In this document: positions 1-6,117 of the stretch, in pieces
Numbering within the stretch: position 1 is the stretch's first letter
How the letters are laid out: the number at the start of each line of letters is the position of its first letter
DNA from: an uncultured Leucothrix sp.
Lineage (GTDB): Bacteria > Pseudomonadota > Gammaproteobacteria > Thiotrichales > Thiotrichaceae
Assembly (NCBI GenBank): GCA_937923375.1
Contig: CALAJG010000210.1
Span: 1 to 8,239 of the forward strand
Direction of reading: 5' to 3'
Length of the DNA: 8,239 nt
Notes under the pieces: generated by a model
What the model was told of the DNA's origin: nothing
Databases searched by the model: none
Seen by the model: only the letters and a program-made list of their open reading frames with translations
Program-made: the position numbers and the translations under genes

Positions 1-906
1 ACGACCTAAACTTTCCAGCTCCTTTGCTAATGCTCGATACTGATTTCCATATAGATTAATAGTGTTTTTTAGATGCTGATCAAACCCAGAATTACTTAAA
101 ATTTTAAAAGCGAGGAACTGCGATGGTAAGCTGGTATGTAAATCTGTAGCCTGTTTCAATTTATCAAAATAGGACATCCAACGCTTGGGTATTATGAGCG
201 CTGCCACTCTCAAACCCGGCGAGATCATTTTTGAAAAAGATTGCAAATATATCGAATGATCAGAGCAATAATAAGAAACAGTAGGCAAATCCTCGCCACT
301 AAAACGTATCGCTCGATACGGTGCGTCTTCTATAAATAGCACCTCATAACGAATGCATAAGTCAGCTACTGCCCGACGTTTTTCCAATGACCAACAGCAT
401 CCAGTAGGGTTATGAAAGTCTGGTACCGCATAAAAACACTTTACATCACCCACCTGAAAATGCCTTTCTAACTGCTCTAAATCGGGCCCGTCAGGTTTTT
501 GATTTACAGATAATATTTCTGCCTGTGCCACAGCAAATATCTGCAATGCCCCGAGATAACCTGGGCTTTCCACAATCACCTTATCGCCTCTATCTAAAAA
601 CACCCGAGCACAAAGATCTATTCCCTGCTGTGACCCCGTTGTAATCAACACATCATGCGTTTCGGGCACTTGGTATCTGGCTTTTACAAATTCTATTAGT
701 GGTTGGTAACCAGCGGTTGTTGCGTATTGAAAAAGGCTCTTATCCGTTGTCATTTCTGAAGCAGCTTCTGCAATCATTTGAAGAGGAAAGGTTTCAGGTG
801 AAGGCAGCCCTCCAGCTAGTGAGATAATGTCGTCTTTGGCAACAACACTTAAAATCTCTCGAATGTAGGATGGCTTGATTCTAGTCAGGTGCTTTGCAGG
901 TGTCAT
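1..906 (-). CDS. PLP-dependent class I/II aminotransferase, C-terminus cut off by window edge
   Basis: The minus strand is open from the ATG at 906 to the left edge, giving the first 302 residues; the family usually runs near 390-400, so roughly 90 are missing. It should be a cytoplasmic fold-type I enzyme that moves an amino group between an amino acid and a 2-oxo acid using pyridoxal phosphate. Visible hallmarks are the N-terminal ISLAGGLPSPETFP motif (residues 28-41), PDFHNPTG (162-169, N166 contacting PLP), EDAPY (193-197, D194 and Y197) and SFSKMISPGLRVA (223-235), where K226 is the expected Schiff-base lysine. The motif set matches the LysN/2-aminoadipate and aromatic (Aro8/KAT-like) branch. 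There is no N-terminal winged helix, so it is not a MocR regulator. AAGGAG lies 9 nt before the ATG and fixes the start. It is divergent from an AraC-GyrI gene that probably controls it. The substrate cannot be told from sequence. Confidence 0.93.
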   Translation of the reverse strand, partial: MTPAKHLTRIKPSYIREILSVVAKDDIISLAGGLPSPETFPLQMIAEAASEMTTDKSLFQYATTAGYQPLIEFVKARYQVPETHDVLITTGSQQGIDLCARVFLDRGDKVIVESPGYLGALQIFAVAQAEILSVNQKPDGPDLEQLERHFQVGDVKCFYAVPDFHNPTGCCWSLEKRRAVADLCIRYEVLFIEDAPYRAIRFSGEDLPTVSYYCSDHSIYLQSFSKMISPGLRVAALIIPKRWMSYFDKLKQATDLHTSLPSQFLAFKILSNSGFDQHLKNTINLYGNQYRALAKELESLGR

Positions 907-913
907 CACGGTT

Positions 914-920
914 ACTCCTT
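914..920 (-). promoter_or_regulatory. Ribosome binding site of the aminotransferase
   Basis: The minus strand reads AAGGAGT here, a near-perfect Shine-Dalgarno sequence at normal spacing before the ATG at 906. It supports that start and argues against a longer protein with an N-terminal DNA-binding domain. Confidence 0.75.
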
Positions 921-931
921 GTCAGTGGAGT

Positions 932-949
932 TCTCAGATTACACTGAGA
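932..949. repeat. Inverted repeat in the aminotransferase leader
   Basis: TCTCAG and CTGAGA form perfect 6-bp arms around the 6-nt loop ATTACA. An alternative pairing, CAGTG (923-927) with CACTG (942-946), uses overlapping bases, so the two structures exclude each other. It lies in the 5' leader of the minus-strand aminotransferase, just upstream of its ribosome binding site. It could be a protein-binding palindrome or an RNA hairpin; the sequence alone does not decide. Confidence 0.4.
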
Positions 950-961
950 CAATCATTCTCA

Positions 962-1005
962 TTTGTCCATTCATGTCATGATGTTTGTCTTATCATGTTA
1001 TGAAC
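962..1005. promoter_or_regulatory. Tandem 22-bp direct repeat, probable AraC-type operator
   Basis: Two adjacent 22-bp units (962-983 and 984-1005) share 16 of 22 positions in the pattern TTTGTC-N3-TCATGT-N-ATGA. Inside each unit is an 11-bp near-palindrome: TCATGTCATGA (971-981, perfect around a central T) and TCATGTTATGA (993-1003, one mismatch). Units repeated every two helical turns in direct orientation are typical of AraC-family binding sites, such as araI1/I2. The position fits: it lies between the divergent regulator and aminotransferase genes, about 55-100 bp upstream of the aminotransferase start, where an activator would bind, and it ends 15 bp before the regulator start, where binding would block its own transcription. 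A TATCAT sequence (991-996) inside the second unit could be the regulator's -10 element. Binding by the neighbouring regulator is inferred. Confidence 0.6.
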
Positions 1006-1020
1006 TGCTAATCTGGAAGG

Positions 1021-1890
1021 ATGCAAAGCGCTGATCACAGCTACCGAATCAACGAAATACTCAGTGTTATCCATCGTGATATCACTGCAGATTTACATGC
1101 CAAAAGACTGGCTGAAATAGCCGCATACTCAGAACATTACTTCCATAGATTATTCAAGCAAGTAGTTGGTCAGTCACTCCACCAATACATTCGAAAAGTT
1201 CGTTTAGAAGCCGCTGCCAACCAATTAATATTTTCCCCACAACTGAATGTTCTGGAAGTAGCACAGAACTGTGGATTTCAGTCGCTTTCATCCTTTAGCC
1301 GTGCATTTCGTGAAGTTTATGGGATACCACCGGCTAAATGGCGATCAGGAACTCGTTATCAAAAACAGCGTTATTATCTGTCTAATCCTGAAATCCGCTT
1401 AGCCTATCAGCGTTCAGACACTCTTAGTCTACCTACACCTGACATTGTCAATCTGCCGCCTTGTGAAGTGGCCTATATTCGCCACACCGGCTACGGACGC
1501 TCCATTCGTTACACATGGCAAATGCTTAGCGCTTGGGCAGAAAGTGAAGGACGATCGTTGGAGGTTCAAATTGGCCTGCATCATTCAAACCCAGCATTAG
1601 TGCCTTTGGAGCAATGTCATTATGTGGCTTGCGTAGGCATTGATAAGCCTGTCACTCGCAGGGGACGCATTAATAGCGTGTCAATACCGGGCGGTATACA
1701 TGCTGCTTTCAAGGTGGAAGGTAGGTTTGGTGAATTGCTTCCAAGGATAAGCAAAATATGGGAGGAATGGTTACCAAAGTCAGGCTATGTGGCCCGCACT
1801 ACACCCGCTTTTGCCAGATACAGTAAAAACCAGTTTTTAGCTGATGATGATCGTTTTGAGTTAGTGTTTTATTTACCAATTGGCTTATAG
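1021..1890 (+). CDS. AraC-family regulator with C-terminal GyrI-like effector domain
   Basis: This 289-residue cytoplasmic protein has an N-terminal AraC DNA-binding domain. The first helix-turn-helix is at about residues 26-46 (LAEIAAYSEHYFHRLFKQVVG). The second is at about 74-98, followed by the typical FREVYGIPPAKWR segment (96-108). A GyrI-like small-molecule-binding domain follows from about 143, beginning PPCEVAYIRHTGYG and ending in the typical DDRFELVFYLPIG. This order, DNA-binding domain first and GyrI last, is that of Rob-like regulators, in which a ligand bound to the C-terminal domain tunes DNA binding. An in-frame TAA at 1009-1011 rules out an upstream start. GGAAGG directly abuts the ATG with no spacer, which is odd and may mean weak initiation. 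It is divergent from the aminotransferase and follows a tandem operator-like repeat, so control of both genes is likely. The effector is unknown. Confidence 0.92.
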   Translation: MQSADHSYRINEILSVIHRDITADLHAKRLAEIAAYSEHYFHRLFKQVVGQSLHQYIRKVRLEAAANQLIFSPQLNVLEVAQNCGFQSLSSFSRAFREVYGIPPAKWRSGTRYQKQRYYLSNPEIRLAYQRSDTLSLPTPDIVNLPPCEVAYIRHTGYGRSIRYTWQMLSAWAESEGRSLEVQIGLHHSNPALVPLEQCHYVACVGIDKPVTRRGRINSVSIPGGIHAAFKVEGRFGELLPRISKIWEEWLPKSGYVARTTPAFARYSKNQFLADDDRFELVFYLPIGL

Positions 1891-1902
1891 GAGCATAAAA
1901 GC

Positions 1903-1919
1903 TGTGCCTATTTAGCGCA
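1903..1919 (+). terminator. Weak candidate terminator after the AraC gene
   Basis: TGTGC (1903-1907) can pair with GCGCA (1915-1919), one pair being G-U, around a 7-nt loop, and is followed by CCATTTTAT. It sits 12 nt after the AraC stop codon. The stem is short and the T run is broken by other bases, so its strength is doubtful. Confidence 0.25.
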
Positions 1920-1922
1920 CCA

Positions 1923-2249
1923 TTTTATATGTACAACCAATCAGTGATTGTCGAAAGTCAAACAAGCACTCCATGGTTGAGACTCTACAATAAATTTACC
2001 CGCTTGCACCACTGGACAGCATCTAACGCAGAATATGAGTTTCTCGGTATATTGGGCTGGGTAAAGGAAGGTGTAACAGGCTATTTGTTTGAATCGCAGA
2101 TCGATGGAACAGTACCGTTATTCAGACTTTACAACGCAAATAATAGTTCACATCACTGGACGGTAGACCCAAATGAGAAGGCCGGCTTGGTTTCTTTAGG
2201 CTGGATGGATGAGTGGCTGGCTATGTTTTTGAGTCGGACTAGTAAATAG
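1923..2249 (+). pseudogene. 5'-truncated, frameshifted remnant of a DUF5648-like C-terminal domain
   Basis: An open frame from the ATG at 1929 gives 106 residues that align without a gap to residues 739-844 of the downstream NHL-DUF5648 protein, at about 49% identity by hand count (shared WLRLYNK, HHWT, EGVT-YLF, PL-RLYN, HHWT, SLGW). The similarity runs two codons past the ATG (FYMYN here, FYVYN there), so this ATG is an ancestral internal codon. An in-frame TAA at 1896-1898 closes the frame upstream, and no Shine-Dalgarno sequence lies near. The fragment lacks a signal peptide, the NHL region and the first DUF5648 repeat. Near the 3' end, 8 nt (2214-2221) stand where the intact gene has 12. 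After that point another frame (2222-2242) restores GYVFESD and a stop, matching GYVFQSA in the intact copy. Both lesions indicate decay. A short translated protein remains possible but unlikely. Confidence 0.75.
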
Positions 2250-2333
2250 CAATTAATGCAGACTTTTCACACTAACTGCCCAATTAAAGACCATAAGCGC
2301 CCATAAAAAGGCAAAGCAATCTAGTTTATCATG

Positions 2334-2339
2334 TATACT
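2334..2339 (+). promoter_or_regulatory. Possible -10 element for the NHL-DUF5648 gene
   Basis: TATACT matches the sigma-70 -10 consensus at five of six positions and lies 37 bp before the likely start codon. No good -35 hexamer is seen 16-18 bp upstream, so the assignment is tentative. Confidence 0.3.
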
Positions 2340-2376
2340 ATGTTAGCTTGGCCGCAACTTATTGCCTGGAGCTATC

Positions 2377-4911
2377 ATGAAAAAAAATACCAATACATCG
2401 CTTGTTTTCGCTTTTGCCTCATGGTTGTTCTGCTCCCTTTTACCAACTAACACTTTCGCTGCTTTTGGCGATATCACTATAGTTGCAGGAGGCGGAACGG
2501 CTCCTTCAGTAGACGATGGTCAATTAGCCACCACTTTTGATGCTCGAGCCAACAACGTCGAGGTAGATAGTCAAGGTAACTTTTATTATTCTGACTCAGA
2601 AAACCACCGTATTTACAAAGTGAACCCGCAAGGCATTCTGTCTATAGTCGCAGGGACAGGGACTATTGGCACATCTTGGGCTAACGGCGATGGCGGCTTG
2701 GCAGTCAATGCACGATTAGCGTCACCCGGTGACTTGGCGCTAGATTCTAAGGACCGTTTATATTTTCTTGAGTCGACACCAATCAGTATCGGACACTATG
2801 ACTGCATCCGTACTATTGATGAAGCAGGCATCATTTCCACCAAGCTTTGCACAATCGATGGAGGTAGGTTTACGGGAATATCATTTGATCGTGCAGATAA
2901 CTTCTACTACAGCACGAGGTATAAGGTCTACAAGAGGCAGGGAGGTATCTCTGGAACAGAATCGTCTATCACTCCGACTAACGCAGAACGTTCTGAAATT
3001 AAGGGTTTAGCTGGAGGTGAAGCCGACACTGTCTATATTGCCGAAAAGAACCGAGTCGTAAAAGACGGGCCTTCAAACAACTACGAGACAGTAGCTGGGA
3101 ATAATACAGAGCAGCCAAAATTTTGGCTATGGCCTTCGCCTGACGGAGAACAAGCTACTTCTGTTAGCATTATTCCTAAAGGAATTTTTGTTGATAATAT
3201 GGGCAATCTATTTATCAGCGAGTTTGAACGCTTCAAAATACGTAAAGTAGACACGCAAGGAATTATCTCAACGGTTGCCGGCAATGAAACCTATCTTATA
3301 GTCGCCCCATTAAAAACAGGTGATGGTGGCTCAGCAACCGATGCTCAGTTGTTTAGGCCAACCGATGTCGCAGTTGACGCCATGGGAAAAATTTACATCG
3401 CTGATATGGGCAATTCCAGTATTAGAAAAGTAGATAACAATATCATTACCACGGTAGCTGGCGTTGACTCCCCTTTGCCATTTGATTCACTCATATTTAC
3501 GGGTGACGGTGACCTGGCTGTAAACGCTCGATTAAGAACGCCTAGTGGCGCTGTGTCTGATAGCGAAGGCAACTTGTACATAGCAGACAGTGGCAACCGA
3601 CGTATCAGGAAAATTGACACCTCCGGTGTTATTACCACTATCGCGGGCACTGGCGAATCAGCTTTTAACGGGGACAACATTCTTGCTACAAACGCTAACA
3701 TTACTGTTGCGTATCCCACTATCGATAACAATGGCAATCTCTACTTCTTTGACATAGGAAGTTTTCGCATCCGCAAAATAGATACTGCTGGATACATAAC
3801 AACCGTTGTTGGAAATGGTACTCAAAATTTTACAGATGACACCGACTTCGGAGACGCAACCTCAATTTCTGTCGACTTAGGAGATATCGAAGTAGATCGG
3901 GAAGGAAATCTATACCTTTTGGATCGCAATCGAGTGCTAAAAGTTAATGCATCTGGTCAGTTTACTCGAATAGCAGGCTCTAATTCAGGGTTAAATTGGG
4001 CCCCAGAAGTCGAATATTCGGGTAACAACGGCCCTGCAGTTGATGCAATATTTCATCCCATTAGTCTAGCCATTGATAAGCATGGAAATGTATTAGTTGG
4101 AGTTACTGGCGGACCCAACAACTCCAGTGAAGGCCATCTACTTAGAATAAATACCGCCGGAATAATTACCAGCATCGAGGATAACGTCGCACCAGACAGT
4201 CTGGTCGTAGATAATGCTGGAAACATATATTTTACTCGTAGTCGACTTGATAACTACTACAACCAAGGAATAATTAGTAAGATCAATGTGGCTGGCACGA
4301 CATCCAGTATAGAAATGGATATTAGCCTGATCAATCCAAAAGTCGTTGGTACCAACAACCAAGGGCACCTATTTGTTATAGAACTCTGGGGCACCCCTTG
4401 GATAAAACAAAACCTTCTTTATAAAGTTGAAGTAGCAACAGAAGAAAATGTAGAACCTGAAGCGCCAAAAATTACCCCGATGTATCGCCTTTATTACCCC
4501 GGCAATGGCAAACATCTTCTCACAGACAGTGAGTATGAATACAACGCATTGGCATCCTTTGGCTGGAAACAAGAAAATATCGCTTTTTATGTTTATAACA
4601 GTCCAACAGCTATTGAAGAACAAACAAGCGTTGCCTGGCTCAGACTGTATAATAAACACTCAGGCCAGCACCACTGGACGACCTCTCCCGAAGAGTACAG
4701 AGTTTTAGGAGCTCAAGGCTGGAATCAAGAAGGCGTCACGGCTTATCTCTTTAAAACCCAAGTGAGTAATTCAATGCCCCTTTACAGACTGTACAATCGT
4801 TACAGCGGGGCACATCATTGGACGCTTGACGCTAATGAACAGAGAGTGCTCATATCTCTGGGCTGGAAAGATGAAGGAATCACAGGTTATGTTTTTCAAT
4901 CGGCTCAATAA
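2377..4911 (+). CDS. Secreted NHL-repeat (beta-propeller) protein with C-terminal DUF5648-like domain
   Basis: The ATG at 2377 is preceded by GGAG with a 5-nt spacer and begins MKKNTNTS followed by a hydrophobic core, a Sec signal peptide probably cleaved after NTFA (residue 28). A TTG at 2362 would add five residues but has no ribosome site. The 844-residue protein should be exported. Residues about 34-690 hold roughly twelve units of the form GNLYIADSGN-RIRKID-G-I-TVAG; the clearest start near 67, 276, 337, 398, 453 and 510, and several others are eroded. NHL repeats build beta-propellers, and twelve would suit two six-bladed ones (inference). Residues 702-844 form three DUF5648-like repeats (from about 702, 754 and 802) with the pattern LYRLYN...HHWT...E...L..LGW..EG.TGYVF. 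Such domains occur on secreted proteins; their role is not established. No catalytic motif is visible. A decayed copy of its C-terminus lies immediately upstream. Confidence 0.93.
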   Translation: MKKNTNTSLVFAFASWLFCSLLPTNTFAAFGDITIVAGGGTAPSVDDGQLATTFDARANNVEVDSQGNFYYSDSENHRIYKVNPQGILSIVAGTGTIGTSWANGDGGLAVNARLASPGDLALDSKDRLYFLESTPISIGHYDCIRTIDEAGIISTKLCTIDGGRFTGISFDRADNFYYSTRYKVYKRQGGISGTESSITPTNAERSEIKGLAGGEADTVYIAEKNRVVKDGPSNNYETVAGNNTEQPKFWLWPSPDGEQATSVSIIPKGIFVDNMGNLFISEFERFKIRKVDTQGIISTVAGNETYLIVAPLKTGDGGSATDAQLFRPTDVAVDAMGKIYIADMGNSSIRKVDNNIITTVAGVDSPLPFDSLIFTGDGDLAVNARLRTPSGAVSDSEGNLYIADSGNRRIRKIDTSGVITTIAGTGESAFNGDNILATNANITVAYPTIDNNGNLYFFDIGSFRIRKIDTAGYITTVVGNGTQNFTDDTDFGDATSISVDLGDIEVDREGNLYLLDRNRVLKVNASGQFTRIAGSNSGLNWAPEVEYSGNNGPAVDAIFHPISLAIDKHGNVLVGVTGGPNNSSEGHLLRINTAGIITSIEDNVAPDSLVVDNAGNIYFTRSRLDNYYNQGIISKINVAGTTSSIEMDISLINPKVVGTNNQGHLFVIELWGTPWIKQNLLYKVEVATEENVEPEAPKITPMYRLYYPGNGKHLLTDSEYEYNALASFGWKQENIAFYVYNSPTAIEEQTSVAWLRLYNKHSGQHHWTTSPEEYRVLGAQGWNQEGVTAYLFKTQVSNSMPLYRLYNRYSGAHHWTLDANEQRVLISLGWKDEGITGYVFQSAQ

Positions 4912-4978
4912 TTGACCTTCTATCTCTGGCAAGGGCAATATGGGCTTATCCAACTATGGGGCACAATGGTAATCTCTG

Positions 4979-5011
4979 TCCCGAGCCTTTCCTAAAAAGG
5001 GAAGCTCGGGA
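4979..5011. terminator. Hairpin between convergent genes, possible bidirectional terminator
   Basis: TCCCGAGC (4979-4986) pairs perfectly with GCTCGGGA (5004-5011). The inner part adds TTTCC against GGGAA, with one bulged C and one G-U pair, leaving a small A-rich loop. It lies 68 bp after the stop of the NHL protein and 28 bp after that of the convergent hydrolase, the expected place for a shared terminator. Neither strand has a proper U tract after the stem, so it may act with Rho or simply protect the 3' ends. Confidence 0.55.
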
Positions 5012-5038
5012 TAATGATATGAAATGGAATCAAACAAT

Positions 5039-5899
5039 TCAAAAACGCTCCAAGAACCTGCGGACATCCACAAAACTATTACTCATAAAACGCAACGGCG
5101 CGGCAATCCCGCCGAGTAATTTTTCATGATCAACACCAGGATAAAGTCGCGTAGTCACAGAATTCCCATTTTTTAACAACGCGTCTCTGAATCGGGTCGT
5201 ATGATAGGACGGCACGCGAGGGTCAGCTAAGCCGTGCAGTAACAAAGTAGGTGGCATTCCTCTACGCACATTTAGCACTGGATTCGCGCGTTGTGCGGTT
5301 GCCGTACTAAAAATAGGCGCGACTTCAGTATCATCCAACGGTAAATCGTAAGGTCCAGACATGGCAATGAGACCGCTTAAGCGTGCCTTTATATTGCGCT
5401 GACGCAAGTAACTTGGGTCAGTCGCCAGCAAGGCCACGGTGTGAGCACCGGAGGAGTGCCCCATCAGAATATAATCGGTAAACGGCTTTGTAAGTCCTAC
5501 GTTATGATGATCAATGTGGCTAATCGCATCGGCTACGTCAGTTACAAAAACAGGAAATTTAACTTCGGGAAAGCGTCGATGCTCTGGCACGATTACTGGA
5601 TGACCAAGACTGGTAAGTGCTTGAGCAACAAACACAAAGTCTGCTTTGTTAAACTTCTTCCGCCAAGCGCTTCCGTACACATACACCACAGGTATTTTTG
5701 GCGTTTTCGTCTTAGGCAGGTACAGGTCAAACGACTGCTGCTTGTCGCTACCGTAGCTAATTTGCTGCTTGGTAAAACCATCTTTTGGCACGAGCAGGTT
5801 GATGGCGGCAGTCTTTTTTACCGTGGCGCAACCCGAAGCCGTTAGCAGTAAAAGCGCAATAATTATAAGAAACGGGATTTTATTACTTAGTATTTTCAT
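5039..5899 (-). CDS. Lipoprotein alpha/beta hydrolase (carboxylesterase-like)
   Basis: The 286-residue protein starts with a lipoprotein signal: K2 and K7, a hydrophobic run (10-19) and the lipobox TASGC with C24 as the lipidated cysteine. T25-V27 offer no Asp retention signal at +2, so outer-membrane sorting is plausible. The body is an alpha/beta hydrolase of the esterase/lipase type. The nucleophile elbow is GHSSG (147-151, Ser149), the acid is probably Asp226 in HGLADPRVP, and the base is His258 in GVDHEKLLGG. The oxyanion segment reads VYGSAW (74-79), with Tyr75 where relatives usually have His in HGGxW or HGSxW. It probably cleaves an ester outside the cytoplasm; the substrate is unknown. 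Only weak Shine-Dalgarno matches precede the ATG at 5899. A strong AGGAGGG lies about 24-30 nt upstream, within a palindromic leader, and has no usable start codon beside it. Confidence 0.9.
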   Translation of the reverse strand: MKILSNKIPFLIIIALLLLTASGCATVKKTAAINLLVPKDGFTKQQISYGSDKQQSFDLYLPKTKTPKIPVVYVYGSAWRKKFNKADFVFVAQALTSLGHPVIVPEHRRFPEVKFPVFVTDVADAISHIDHHNVGLTKPFTDYILMGHSSGAHTVALLATDPSYLRQRNIKARLSGLIAMSGPYDLPLDDTEVAPIFSTATAQRANPVLNVRRGMPPTLLLHGLADPRVPSYHTTRFRDALLKNGNSVTTRLYPGVDHEKLLGGIAAPLRFMSNSFVDVRRFLERF

Positions 5900-5915
5900 T
5901 GGGAGTCTCGATGGC

Positions 5916-5982
5916 CTAGTACACCCTCCTGTAACTAGAGGTACTGATGAATTAACTCTAGGACAGCAGGGGTGAATTCTAG
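5916..5982. repeat. 67-nt imperfect palindrome in the hydrolase leader
   Basis: CTAG-N2-CACCC-TCCTGT-N2-CTAGAG (5916-5940) faces CTCTAG-N-ACAGCAGGGGTG-N4-CTAG (5956-5982). By hand they give about 20 base pairs with short internal loops and a 15-nt terminal loop (5941-5955). TCGATG occurs on both sides in direct orientation (5908-5913 and 5984-5989), 2 bp from each end of the structure, resembling a short target duplication. On the minus strand the element is the leader of the hydrolase and buries an AGGAGG motif in the stem. It could be a small non-autonomous palindromic repeat element or a leader RNA structure. No second copy lies in this window. Confidence 0.5.
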
Positions 5983-6117
5983 TTCGATGACAAACCTATA
6001 GCCAATACTTTATGGTTCCTTCGATAGCCCCTTAACCTTTTGGAATGTGCTCTCCAAAACCTTCCGCGATGAGAATCATCCCGATCATCAATAAAAACCA
6101 ATTTCGAATTTAGACTC
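5983..6117. other. Intergenic spacer with a short perfect inverted repeat
   Basis: This stretch separates the unknown gene ending at 6118 from the hydrolase leader; both are read on the minus strand. It contains TTTTGGA (6038-6044) and TCCAAAA (6053-6059), a perfect 7-bp stem with an 8-nt loop. No T run follows on either strand, so it is a poor intrinsic terminator. No open frame or clear promoter was found. Confidence 0.35.

Noticed and set aside
2362..2376. TTG start five codons upstream of the NHL protein
   Set aside because: No ribosome binding site precedes it, whereas the ATG at 2377 has GGAG at a 5-nt spacer and begins a standard MKK signal peptide.
3393..3737. Open frame on the minus strand inside the NHL gene
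   Set aside because: It is antisense to well-formed NHL repeats, has no recognisable protein features, and is explained by the repetitive codon pattern of the plus-strand gene.
2377..4911. NHL gene as a lactonase or lyase of the virginiamycin B lyase type
   Set aside because: The repeats are propeller-like, but I could not identify the metal- or substrate-binding residues of those enzymes.
5441..5845. 134-codon open frame on the plus strand within the hydrolase gene
   Set aside because: It overlaps the catalytic-serine region of a clear hydrolase on the other strand and has no domain or ribosome-site support.
6038..6059. Perfect 7-bp inverted repeat as an intrinsic terminator for the unknown gene
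   Set aside because: The stem is AT-rich and no T run follows on the minus strand; it is listed only as part of the spacer.
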